Source: Anastatus disparis
Taxonomy: Eukaryota; Arthropoda; Insecta; Hymenoptera; Eupelmidae
Assembly (NCBI GenBank): GCA_017163975.1
Contig: JAFFSR010000251.1
Location: 3,658,001 to 3,722,000 of the forward strand
DNA: 64,000 bases
Direction of reading: 5' to 3'
Notes under the pieces: model-generated
Told to the model about the DNA's origin: nothing
Database searches by the model: none
The model's input: only the letters and a program-made list of their open reading frames with translations
Position numbers and translations under genes: made by a program
Shown: positions 23,285 through 33,905 of the stretch, one piece after another
Position numbering within the stretch: position 1 is the stretch's first letter
Layout: each line of letters begins with the position of its first letter

Positions 23285-26200
23285 AATATTATTTCTTTTA
23301 AACAAATTTTATTTTTCTATAAATATCGAATTAAAACAGCAGTGTTGTTTTAAAAAACTTTCTTAAAATGTACACCAGAAAACAAGGCTAAGAGAAGATA
23401 TACACAAAGCAGCATATGACAAAGGCTCAATACAGTAAAATTACCTCGCCAATCACAAAGTCATCCTCCGTGAAATTTGAGGCCTTTTCTCTTACACCAG
23501 AGAAAACTCATTGTTTGAAACGCCATGTCTAATCCTGATTTATTCTGATCAAATACATTTTCTTGCCTTGCTTTTTCTTTTTTTTTTTTTATACGTCTGA
23601 AGTGATCGCGTCAAGTAAAAAATGTTGTCGTTTAATCAACGCCGAAACTTTGTCTGAAAGGTACGATTACATTAGTGGACCTTGATATATAAATGAATCT
23701 TTTTTTTCTATGCGTATAATAGAATCTTCAAAGTAAGTTTATTTAAGGAATATTATTCATAAGTATATTTATATATACTCATACATTTTCATTGATAATT
23801 TACATAATTATAATAGTTTTGAATTTGTTAATCCCCGCTATTAGTTGAATTTAAGTGAGTTATTTTAGAGCTTTCATTAATGTAAAAATTAACTGTGATT
23901 TGCTATCTATTAATCATCAGAAAATGTATACCGTACTAAAATTTTATATTTACATTCATTTATTTAATATAAACTGAAATATTGCTTTTCTTTATTGATA
24001 CAATATCACGTCTTAATATTTGACAATTTTTTGACAAATAAAATTTTTTATTCGATTTGTCTAGACACTTATTTATTTGGCTAAAAAAGTGTATTTTTAT
24101 AAACATCTTCATATCAATTTCATAAAAATAAAAACGCCAATAATTTAATTCCCAAAAGTACCATTTATTACAGCATCACATTGTTAAATTTTTAACGTGA
24201 TATAATCTTCACTACAATCATAAAAGCATATCTATAAAACTCAAGTGAAAGCAACCTTCATAAATATTGCAAAAAAGAGCCTTTCGAATAAAATTTACAC
24301 ACACGCGCGCATTCACCAAAGTTTAAATGTATCTAACTTCTTGAAGTGTGATGTCTATTTCTATTATGGTTTTTTGTAAGGTCCCACTAAACCTTTCCTT
24401 TTTCATCCCGTGCACTTTATGTATTAGTAATTCGTCGGTCGTGAAGTGTATATACGCTTATACCCACCCACTTTTGAAATTGGTACTATATGAGAGATAA
24501 ATTTCAATGATAACGATAGACATATCCTTGCGTATATAAAAAGGCTCGGGCATAAAAATAAAAGTATTCCGGCCCTTTTCTTCCTCCTTTCTATTTCCAT
24601 TCAATCTTGTAAGTGTTCATATAAATATATTAGCTTTCTCGTCGAAATAACGCACGTGCTTGTGTATACACGTGCGCGAATTGACTGTTAAAAGACAAGA
24701 ATCTAATAAAGTTAATGTTTGGATGGATCTAAAAATGTATATGTAGATCTATAAAATAAAAAAAATAAGTAAGAAGAATAGAGCCAAGGCCCACTTCCTC
24801 TTTTACGCCTTCTTATAATATTTTCCTTTTTCTTCTCTTCTCTTTCCTTCGTCGCTCCTTATTTAATGACGCAATTATTAAGACTTTGAGATTTATTGGA
24901 GCGCAGAAGTGCGTAAAATTTATTTACGATCATCAATGACTCGCCTTTTATTTATGAAGTGAGCTTTTACGCAAGGTATACACACGAATAAAGACTGAAC
25001 TAGGAAGGAATAAGAATAAAAAAAATAAAATTCCCTTTTTTTTTCTCTCAAAGAGAATTGGATTTACTAGTGTCGTAAAAGAGAAAAAATATATTGATAG
25101 ATCTTGGTTGCAATATTTTATCATGAGATTTTGCTCTTGAGAAATCAATTAAGTGCAGTCGTAAATATATAAATCTAACGCTTGTTAGCTTTGGTTTGAC
25201 AAATTATTCTTTGCTGTTATGATTGTATTTAATGATCTTTCGAAAAAAAAACTTTCAATTATATCTGTATTTTAATGTTTAAATAAAATATTTTTCACGT
25301 AATTATTTCACGTGTATCAACATGATTTAATGGAATTATAAAAGAAATTATAAAATCATTTTTTTCCTTATTTCAATTTTCATAATTATGCTTTTCAATA
25401 AAACTTATTAAAATCTATATACTCTCGAACGATTTGTGATTTTATTGAAAAAATAGATACTGAATATCTAAAATTAAAAATATTCAATTATTTGAAAAAC
25501 TTTATTAAATTGCAAAGTCAAAAATTTTATCACTTCCAATTTAATTAAAACTTTTAAAATGTTTCTTAAATTCATTTGAAAATAAAGTTAAAAAATTTTT
25601 TAATAAATCAATCATTGTCTTACTATTGAAAGTTGAATAAGCGATAAGTAAGACAATAACAAAAGGCAAAGTGAGTTGTTTTCTTTATCGTTGAACAATC
25701 TCAATTTAACCTTAAGAATAGCTCAATCATATATGTCGATTTCCTAAATTCACACTTCGGCAAACGTCAGACGCTTATGGAATGAATAGATTTCTCAAAT
25801 TCCTTCAAGTAATATGAGGAGCAGGATCAAAGTGAGGAAGAAAGAGAGCGAGAGAGATGAATTAGTGAATAGAATCGCTTATAAAGCACATGCTGGATGG
25901 TTATAATGATAGTAACAGAAACTATCCTGGTTACTTTCACAAATCGGAAATGATTATGTGAACGAGAGAGAGGGAGAGAAATGCAAGCATATTATTGAGT
26001 AAAGGTAAGATTAATTGAGACAGATAGCAGAAAATATATGTATGCATACGTGAGAAAAAGAAAGAATAGCATTTGAGAATTGGATTTAAAAGGAAATTGT
26101 GTATGGTAGTCTGGTGATCATCTTTTTAAAACGAATTTTACGTTTCGATCTTGTTCATTAATGAAAAAATAAGAGAAAATTATTCTGCAATGCAATCCTA

Positions 26201-27740
26201 CGTTTTTATCGTGGATTTTTATCTGCGCTCTCTCAGACAATTTTTAATGAATATAAAATATAATAATAAAATATTTCAATGATGAAGATTGTTAATATTT
26301 TATGCTTTTTATTATTATGAAATAAATTTAGTATAAAGTACAGGAAATTAAAGTTATATTTATTTATTGAATTTGAATAAAAAGATTTCTTTTTATAAAA
26401 AAAAACTTTTGAAACAGAATATCGTTTATTACTTTATTAAACTTATTTTACAATTTTTTAAATAAATCTTTGATTTTTTTTTAATTTAAAAATCAGAAAA
26501 TATACAAATACTACCCTGCAGCTACTATCATAATAAGACAGGTTAAGCGAAAATATCATTGCATATTACGAATTTTGAATTTTAGAAGTGAATTAATAAA
26601 ACTAGGAACAATTGGAGATCAAAAGCTGGATAATTAATTATTATAAGATGAGAGAATACTATATTTAATGTCATATAAATAGGAACAGAGCAAAGAATAA
26701 CTATAAAGAAATATTAAAAAGCAGAATAAAACTGAAAATTAAAATAAAACCAATCCCATATTGTCATATAACAATAATATGACGATCTACTTTTCTCGTT
26801 CATCTTTAACATGAGTATATACACAGTATTTATTAAGTACTAGCCATCTGCGGGGCTACTCATATGCGCATTTGAATACAATGAGCCGGAAAGAAAGCAA
26901 AGCGAATAAAAAAAAAAAATATGCTACATCCTTGCGAGAATTTTTATGCACAACCACAATGATATTTCGGGAGAAGCTTTCATTTTTATTGAAGGACATC
27001 TCGTAAAAATCACTTCACCGTTGTTTGCCAACGACATTTTACAGTTTTTTTTTATTCTTTTTTTTTTGTTAAGGATTCGATTTTATTTCATTGTGCATAC
27101 TATTTTTTTTGTCGAGGGTGGCACGCATTGTACAAAAACGGAATTTGTGGTCGATTGGTAGGCACTTTTTTTTTAAACGAACAATGTATCGACGAAACGT
27201 ATTACACATCGCGTGTATGTTTCAATCCTTTGATTTTCTTATTTTTTTTTTTTTTTTGATACTGAATTTGAAATACGTATTTAAAGATTTTTTTGAATGA
27301 CGTGCATTGTTATTTGTAATCTGGATCAAAATACCGTAAATATTGAAAATTTTATTGAAATCAGTAGTGCTGTCATACGGAAACAACCAAACTATTTATT
27401 TAATTCTTTAATCGCAATTCGAAACTCAATATTTTCTCAATTACAGAAAAGGTTATTCGTAATAAAAAATTCAAGGTAAAATGAATGAAATAAATTATAA
27501 TAATAAATGATATTCTGATCTGAAACTGATTAAAAGAAATTAAAGAATTGATCAACCGCGAATTTTCTTGTAGTTACAATTGAAATAAAACATTTACAAA
27601 ATCTTCTTTCAACAATAAATATAATTTATAAACATTAACGAAAAAAATCAATTTTATCAATAAAACACAATTAATCTTTCCCGAAAATTTCTTTGATCTA
27701 AATATTACTTGAAACTACAATGACCTTAATGTAAAAATAA
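23285..27740. other. long non-coding stretch
   Basis: A/T-rich DNA with a G+C-richer patch at 24300-24900 and GA-rich sequence at 25820-25990. Open frames at 24948-25148 (minus), 26946-27161, 27091-27300 and 27297-27479 are low-complexity. At 26842-26856 the string ACTAGCCATCTGCGGGGCT resembles, on the minus strand, the end of a mobile element (AGCCCCGCAGATGGCTAGT), but no second end was found. Confidence 0.5.
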
Positions 27741-27745
27741 CACAA

Positions 27746-27807
27746 GTGCGCATGAAAAAGACTTTAATGCGCGCACTTTAAAGACAGATTACCAATGTGC
27801 ATGCGCA
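27746..27807. promoter_or_regulatory. cluster of three NRF1/Ewg-like sites
   Basis: GTGCGCATG (27746-27754), ATGCGCGCAC (27767-27776) and TGTGCATGCGCA (27796-27807) all resemble the palindromic YGCGCAYGCGCR site bound by NRF1, known in flies as Erect wing. Three such G+C-rich strings within about 62 bp stand out in this A/T-rich region. A bidirectional promoter is one reading. The minus-strand exon candidate at 28040-28094 lies nearby. Inference only. Confidence 0.3.
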
Positions 27808-28039
27808 TTAACCTTTTTTTTTTTATTTTGATAAAAGCACACGGTGCTTCATTTAATCGAGCGCATTTGTGTACGATCGCATCCAAATTCGTGGCCCTTG
27901 AAAAATTAATGATTCTAATTCGAAGTATTTAGCGTTTATCTGATCAATTGATTCGTTTGTAAACACTCGCTGCGTTTTTGGTGCTATCGTACTTTGAGTT
28001 TTTAAGCTTTCGGATTAGTTTAAAAAAATAAGCTCTTAC

Positions 28040-28094
28040 CATTTCTTCGTATGCGCTTAGAATACTTTGAAGATGTTGAATGATTTCCACTTAC
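28040..28094 (-). CDS. candidate recursive-splicing exon, 55 nt
   Basis: On the minus strand a pyrimidine-rich stretch ends in TATAG at 28095, followed at once by GTAAGT. After 55 bases comes a second donor, ATG|GTAAGA (28039 down). This is the layout described for recursive splice sites: a 3' site joined to a regenerated 5' site, followed by a short exon with its own donor. The 55-base exon is open in one phase only, giving VSGNHSTSSKYSKRIRRN, which I do not recognise. It would imply a minus-strand gene with a long intron, unlike the plus-strand candidates elsewhere. Chance co-occurrence cannot be excluded. Confidence 0.3.
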
Positions 28095-28429
28095 CTATAA
28101 CAAAAGAAATACAAATTTATAATTATTATTATTTTGAAATTTTTGACAAATTTTTAAAAATTATTTAACAACTAATTTTATTTTGTTAACTTATGAAATA
28201 TTATGAAAGAATCTAAAAAATAAAATGAAAAAAATTTCTTAGTTAATGATACTTTAATCAGAACCTATTTAAAAACGGATCAATCACAAAGTGTCAAGAA
28301 GACAAGATGATTAAAGGTTCTTGGCTCTCTTTATCTCTTTTCTCTCGAGATATCTAAAATAAATGAAAAAAAAAAAACTAAAAGCAAAAGTAAGAGAAAA
28401 AAAAATAAGAAAAGAAAAATGCACAGCAC

Positions 28430-28763
28430 TTGCGCGCGTGCATCCGAAAAAAGGAAAATGAAGCAAAGAAAGCTTTGGACGAAGCAGACAAGAATCGTAG
28501 AGTTCGCGGGGGTTCAGCCTATAAGTGTAAAGCTCGTCCAGGAATAGCACAAATGCAAGAAGAAGAGCGCGCTGTAACGTCTGCAAGAATAAAGAGAGAA
28601 AAGAGAGATAAGTTGTATATAGATTATATGAGAAAAGATTTGCTCTTGACTCTCTTTTCTGTTCCATCTTTGCACTTGTCCCCGTTCAATTCAGCTGCTG
28701 CGCTTTTCGACTTGCAACGGATTGAAGAAGAAACTTGTCAACTGACAGTGCACAGGGGGAGAG
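28430..28763 (+). CDS. candidate exon with the most protein-like ORF
   Basis: An open frame of about 111 codons in a G+C-richer island ends at a good donor, AGAG|GTGAGA (28764). The product is rich in Lys, Arg, Glu and Ala, with a charged, possibly helical first half (KKENEAKKALDEADKNRR) and a more hydrophobic segment after residue 70 (LLLTLFSVPSLHLSPFNSAA). An internal ATG near 28553 could start a shorter product. The upstream acceptor is purine-rich and weak, so a 5' exon is more likely than an internal one. A strong acceptor (pyrimidine tract then CTACAG) follows at 28823, only 60 nt downstream, too close for a normal intron. No domain is recognised. The reverse strand is also open, which lowers confidence. 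Confidence 0.22.
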
Positions 28764-28823
28764 GTGAGAGAAAGAGAAAGATCTTTGGTATTAACTTTTT
28801 TTTCTTCTTTTTTTTCGCTACAG

Positions 28824-30346
28824 GTTCCAACTTGTCTTGATATATATATATAAAAGTGTGACTGTGTGTATCCACGTATACGTTGAAAGAAGGTTCTTTC
28901 ATGTAAGCGATGCTATTCTTTTAATCTTTCGGTGTGTCTTTTCCTTTACGCGATATATATCTTTTCAACCATTCGTCATAATCTGTCTTTTTCACGTCAC
29001 ATATTCATATTTCGATGCAAATTTTTGCCTCTCAGGTCGATGGTGGGTATATATATTTTTTTTTTTTCTATTATCTTATTTTCAATTTATAAAACCGTAT
29101 TCTCAGGTGGTCTTTGGAGCTACGAACGTTGATATTATTGAGTTGGTAATTTATACTTGTTATCGTGAAAAAACAATCTTCATATTTTTATACTCAATCA
29201 TTTCGTATTTTAAAAGAAAGGTTTTATTGTTCTTATTTAAGTTATACGTAAATTTACGTAATATGTCACTAAGAATTAGAGCACTTATTGTTATTATATT
29301 GAATGACATTATTTTTTTTCAATTTATACTATTGTGTATTAAATAAGTAAAACTAATTGAAAAATATTATTGTAAGGAATAGTTATAATAATTGTGTATT
29401 TAAAACTTATGAATTGAGTTATATAATTTATTATTAATGCAAATAAGTTAGATAATTACGTTTCTTCACATCGAGTTAAAAGTTACATGACTTTTAAAAT
29501 TTCCGTAATCAATAATAAATCTAAATATTTATTTCGATCCATCAATAATAAAAAATTGAAAATGTAAAATTTTTTTGATTGACCAATCATTATTAATAAA
29601 AAAATAAATATTTAATTAAAAATATAACAATAGGTTTTTGTTATCAGTGATACAAAATAATTTATAAGAAAATGAAATACTTGCTTTCAAAAAACAATTG
29701 AATGAAATGTTGAGAATTTCAGAAAAACTACCAAATCTTCCCATCTCGTTTAAACGAGAAGCTTCTATCTAGCATCTCTCTTTTACTTGCTAAATCTCCT
29801 TACTCATTTCTCTGTTAATCTTTTTTTTGGGTAGTTTTTTGGTATCCGACCTCCAGTATTAACTTTTTTTTCTGCTCTTTTATATATGTGTATATATATA
29901 TATATATATTTGCGCGTATGCGTGCCAGGGTTAAAGAGAAGAGGCCGAGACGTTTTAAACAGCGAGGGCCAGTTTTGTCTCGACTATTTCCTGTCACATT
30001 TCCCACTGGAATAGAACATGCACTTGCGATCGTCGACCGCATTTCTTTACTTTTATATCTGTATATACATACATACACTGCTATACATACTCTCTCAAAC
30101 AAAGTATGCTCCCGATCTCGAAACGTTATATATCTTTTGCCTGTCTTGTCTCTCTCTCTCTCTCTCTCTTCTTTAAACTCTTCTTCTCGCTAATTCTTGG
30201 AAGTATCAGCTGTTTCTTCTCTCTTCGCTCTTTATTGAGTCTCTTGTATGTGTGCGTATGTATACTCGCCTCCTCGGAAGTTAGATCTCTCCACAAGAGG
30301 CAAATTTTGAAAGCAACCACGCGAAGAATAAAATGAAGAGAAAAAA
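28824..30346. other. non-coding stretch
   Basis: Starts just after a strong acceptor-like sequence (28800-28823) but lacks a convincing donor. It contains (TA)n near 28841, a CT tract at 30149-30170, and a G+C-richer patch at 29700-30320 with frames open on both strands. No gene is supported. It ends at the left boundary of the 3.56-kb inverted-repeat element. Confidence 0.5.
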
Positions 30347-30991
30347 CCCGCATAAAAAAAATTTGTATTGCCAAGATATTGGTGAAACAATATCCAATAT
30401 ATTGCATTTATTTAATAATCCGTTGGCAAAATTTTTCCAATATTTCGCCAACATTTAGCATTTATCAATCCCTAGGGCCAAAACCCACATTATTCCCACA
30501 TATTGGCAATATATTGGATATTGCTGATATATTGGATATTGCTATATCAATATGTATAATGATAAATAATTTCAAATAAAAAATCAAAGTTTTACCACAT
30601 TTAATTGAAAACTTTTTAACTTTTTTTTATATCATATCTATAAAGTATACAATATAGGTGATATAAAAATCTTTAATATAATATATGAAAATAAAATATT
30701 GGTAAATTCAATTCAGAAATCTTTTTTTGCAAAACAAAAAATATATTTAGTAAAATAATTTTTCAAGTCAAATTTTACGAATATAAATATAGCAAAAAAT
30801 CTATTATACTAATTGTATATTTACATTACAATTTGGTCGAAATAATTTCTGAGTAACAGAAATGTTAAATCAAATTCAATCAACACAAATCGACTTGTGT
30901 CATTTTTGTAAATAAGAAAAAGATTAAATCATTTTTAATTTTAATAAATACAACTTAAAGAAAATAGTTTATATATTTTATTGTTCAAAAT
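30347..30991 (+). repeat. left 645-bp terminal inverted repeat
   Basis: Matches the reverse complement of 33261-33905 nearly base for base. Differences I can see include A/G in the terminal motif, GATATAAAAAT against GATATTAAAAT, and TATATGAAAA against TATATAAAAA. The first 180 bases carry several ATATTGG/CCAATAT strings, including a tandem pair of GATATATTGGATATTGCT-like units, which are possible transposase-binding repeats. An open frame inside (30379-30579) appears again in the right arm and is not a gene. Confidence 0.95.
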
Positions 30992-31269
30992 GTTTCATTA
31001 ATTTGAATAATGACGAAATTTCTTTAATTTCACAATTAAAAACATTATACAAACGACCTTATTTTTACGAAAAAATAATTAAATGTCCTAGAAATCAGTC
31101 ACTTCAAGCTCAAAAAATTTTCTTTCACACTCAGGGCGTGAAATTCAATTTTTGATGTCTATCCTTAGAGGCTAAAATAGCTCTTTTTTACCCAAGAGCA
31201 AAAAAGTAATTTTCTAATAAGCGTAATTGATTTTTACCAATAAGAAATTTACTTTTCGTGTCTCAGAAT

Positions 31270-31920
31270 TATACTGAATGGTGGATGAGTCGATGTATAA
31301 ATTGAGTAATGGGTGCATGGTGCAATGAATTCATAGGTGGATTCATGGGACGATAAAATGACGGCTCAATGGTTCGATGGACAGATCGATAAATATGACG
31401 ATAGGTCGATGGGCGGATAAATATTAATGTCGATGGATCACTAAATGAATACGTCGATGGGTTGATAGACTGATTGGTGGATAAATGAAATAGTCGATGG
31501 GTTAATGGGCGCATAGATGAATTTTTTCGAAGGGTTTATGGGCCGATGGGTGGATAGATGAATTTGTCGATTGATTGACGGTCCGTTGGGCGGATAGATG
31601 AATTTGTCGATGGGTTGGAGTTGAACAAAGAATTCGTTGATGGGTTAATGGATAGATGGATGAATTTTTTGGTGGATGTCAGAAGTTGAATGGGTCGATG
31701 AGTTGATAGGTCTATTGATCGATGAATTCATGGGTAAATGGGTTAATTGGTCAATAAATCAATGGGTCGATAGGTTCATGGTTCAATAAATTGATGGTTG
31801 CATGGGTAGATGGGTCAAAGAGTACGTGGATCGGCAGGATGATGGGTCAATGGATTCATGGGTCGATGGGTCATTGGTTTTGATGAGTTGATCTGTCGAT
31901 GGGCTGATGGGTTCGTAGGC
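31270..31920. repeat. degenerate GATGGGTC-type minisatellite
   Basis: About 650 bp of imperfect repeats built from GATGG, GGGTCGATGGGT and GGATAGATGAATTTGTCGATGG. The plus strand is strongly G-over-C biased. Units vary in length, so no single period fits. Minus-strand frames here encode repetitive Pro-Ser-Thr-rich peptide (PSTxxx) and are not genes. The array lies wholly inside the inverted-repeat element. Confidence 0.85.
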
Positions 31921-32120
31921 AATTTCTTTAATTTTCCTCCTTTCGTACCCAACTGCTTCTTGCCGAGGCAAATTCGACAGTCTTATTTTCTCATTTTCAT
32001 TTTAATTTTATCTTCTATTAATGCCGTTATTTTTTGTATTATTTATGAATTTATTTTTAATGTGGCTAAATTTGACGCCCTTCGTGTATCAAAAAGTATT
32101 ATGTTATCTACGGAAGTAAA

Positions 32121-32194
32121 GGTGTTTTTGCCCTCGTCTTTATTGTCACCCTCGCTTCGCTCAGGCTTCAAACTCGACTCAGGCAAAAATCACC
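32121..32194. repeat. imperfect hairpin abutting the transposase fragment
   Basis: GGTGTTTTTGCC near the left end pairs with GGCAAAAATCACC near the right end, with further pairing (GTC/GAC, GGAAGTAAA/TTTACTCCC) outside. The centre is the G+C-rich string CCCTCGCTTCGCTCAGGC. It looks like a small MITE or stem-loop inserted just upstream of the transposase-like frame, which may explain why the frame begins abruptly. Confidence 0.55.
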
Positions 32195-32216
32195 TATTTT
32201 ACTCCCTTGGTTAACA

Positions 32217-32699
32217 ATGTACTATTCTGATATTTATGATGGTTTGCTGTATCAAGAAATGCTCCGTCCAAATAAAATATTAAGTGATCCCAACAATATA
32301 TCTTTTACATGGTATTCTGACGGCGTTAGAATTTTTAAATCTTCCAAATACAATATTTGGACGTTTTATTTAACAATTAATGAATTTCCTTACAAAGAAC
32401 AACATAATATTGAAAATGTGTTGTTAATTGGCTTGTGGTTTAGAAAACTAAAACCTAAAGTTAATCTCTTTTTAACTTCCTTAAAAAATTCATTAAAAAA
32501 ATTGTATAAAGGTATAGATTTTGAAGTACCCAACGTAGATAAACCTATTAAGGGTATACTCTTGATTGACAAATCAAGAGTATACCCTTTTGAAAAGAAA
32601 TTAACTTTGCGAACTGATAGCGAAACCATTCTGCACGGTCAACAAACATATGTTAGTAATATTAAAGTTTGCGATGTTGAGGGACCAACAATGCTCTAA
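32217..32699 (+). pseudogene. tnp2-like transposase fragment, internally deleted
   Basis: The 160-residue frame resembles the conserved part of tnp2-type transposase proteins that occur in En/Spm-like elements and as many uncharacterised animal proteins. Recognisable pieces are YSDIYDG (residues 3-9), the block DGVRIFKSSK (35-44), IWTFYLTINEFP (47-58) and LIGLWFRKLKPKVNLFL (70-86). A VYPFEKKLTLRT segment (121-132) and a VEGPTML end (153-159) follow. In family members, as I recall them, a cysteine-bearing segment separates the last two blocks from the LW block; here it is missing. An 18-bp hairpin sits at that point. The frame stops just where the next conserved region (a DYMH-type motif) would be expected. 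The open frame continues upstream without an ATG to about 32076. The full protein is several times longer, so this copy cannot encode an active enzyme. Confidence 0.7.
32550..32589. repeat. 18-bp perfect hairpin inside the transposase frame
   Basis: AAGGGTATACTCTTGATT (32550-32567) pairs perfectly with 32572-32589 around the loop GACA. It lies in codons 112-124 of the fragment and keeps the frame open, encoding KGILLIDKSRVYP. It marks the point where the family's cysteine-bearing segment appears to be deleted. Confidence 0.9.
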
Positions 32700-33260
32700 A
32701 ATTGTACCAAAATTCATTACATTAACCGGTAGTCCAGGGGCAAACTACATAAGTCGTGGCCGACCAAGGTCCTCGATTCTAACCAGGTTTTTTTTATATA
32801 TTTCGACCTGCCGATTTCGAATTTTTTTGGGTAGAAAGTCTGAAAATGGCGCATTTAATAATTATTAACAATTTTTATAAACAAATTATAGAAATGCGTT
32901 TTTTCTAGAAAAAAAAATTTTATCATGTTTTTAAGGTTATTTTGAGCAAAAAAGGTTCTCATGAACATATTGCTAAAATGCACTAAATCGGCAGAAAACA
33001 ATCACAGTTTGAAAAAACGCGATTTTTTAAAAGTTTGACAGCTTATAGCTAAGCTTCTACTGCTTTAATTTTTACTCACAATAGCTTAAATTGTTTATTA
33101 AAATGTAAACTTAAAGATTACATTAGTTGGCGACAGTATTTATAATGAGTACATTACCTATTAATCGCTCAAAAAGTACTGTATACGTGCACCCGCGCGC
33201 TGACCTGCGACGGGGACTGTACATAGGTAAGCTGTAAATGGTACTTTTTTGGGCGATTAA
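32700..33260. other. interior of the element, right part
   Basis: No gene. Contains a subterminal inverted pair, AATCGCTCAAAAAGTAC (33164-33180) and GTACTTTTTTGGGCGATT (33241-33258). The loop includes the G+C-rich string GTGCACCCGCGCGCTGACC. This could be a second internal recognition site. Confidence 0.6.
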
Positions 33261-33905
33261 ATTTTGAACAATAAAATATATGAACTATTTTCTTTAAGTT
33301 GTATTTATTAAAATTAAAAATGATTTAATCTTTTTCTTATTTACAAAAATGACATAAATCGATTTGTGTTGATTAAATTTGATTTAACATTTCTGTTACT
33401 CAGAAATTATTTCGACCAAATTGTAATGTAAATATACAATTAGTATAATAGATTTTTTGCTATATTTATATTCGTAAAATTTGACTTGAAAAATTTGTTT
33501 ACTAAATATATTTTTTGTTTTGCAAAAAAAGATTTCTGAATTGAATTTACCAATATTTTATTTTTATATATTATATTAAAGATTTTAATATCACCTATAT
33601 TGTATACTTTATAGATATGATATAAAAAAAAGTTAAAAAGTTTTCAATTAAATGTGGTAAAACTTTGATTTTTTATTTGAAATTATTTATCATTATACAT
33701 ATTGATATAGCAATATCCAATATATCAGCAATATCCAATATATTGCCAATATGTGGGAATAATGTGGGTTTTGGCCCTAGGGATTGATAAATGCTAAATG
33801 TTGGCGAAATATTGGAAAAATTTTGCCAACGGATTATTAAATAAATGCAATATATTGGATATTGTTTCACCAATATCTTGGCAATACGAATTTTTTTTAC
33901 GCGGG
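33261..33905 (-). repeat. right 645-bp terminal inverted repeat
   Basis: Reverse complement of 30347-30991, of identical length, ending TACGCGGG before poly-A. The minus-strand frame 33673-34065 runs from outside the element into this arm and is not a gene. Confidence 0.95.

Larger units (their letters stand above)
30347..33905. mobile_element. 3,559-bp DNA transposon with 645-bp TIRs
   Basis: Bounded by CCCGC(A/G)TAAAAAAAATT at each end, with 645-bp terminal inverted repeats (30347-30991 and 33261-33905) that differ at only a handful of positions. The interior holds a minisatellite, a hairpin region and a broken tnp2-like transposase fragment. Flanking bases are poly-A on both sides, so a target-site duplication cannot be measured. 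The ends do not start with CACTA, the terminus expected of En/Spm relatives, so the transposase fragment may have been captured rather than be the cognate enzyme. Near-identical TIRs around a decayed interior suggest a recently active non-autonomous element, or gene conversion between the arms. Confidence 0.9.

Noticed and set aside
26836..26870. A second Helitron-type terminus (minus strand AGCCCCGCAGATGGCTAGT)
   Set aside because: The hairpin is only four base pairs with no spacer before CTAG, and no partner end or internal sequence was found.
28311..28667. 118-codon minus-strand frame
   Set aside because: It is the reverse of the purine-rich candidate exon and ends in a Phe-rich tract; the plus strand has the better splice signal.
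31269..31971. Minus-strand Pro-Ser-Thr repeat proteins
   Set aside because: They follow from the GATGG-type minisatellite; several frames are open simply because the unit lacks stops on that strand.
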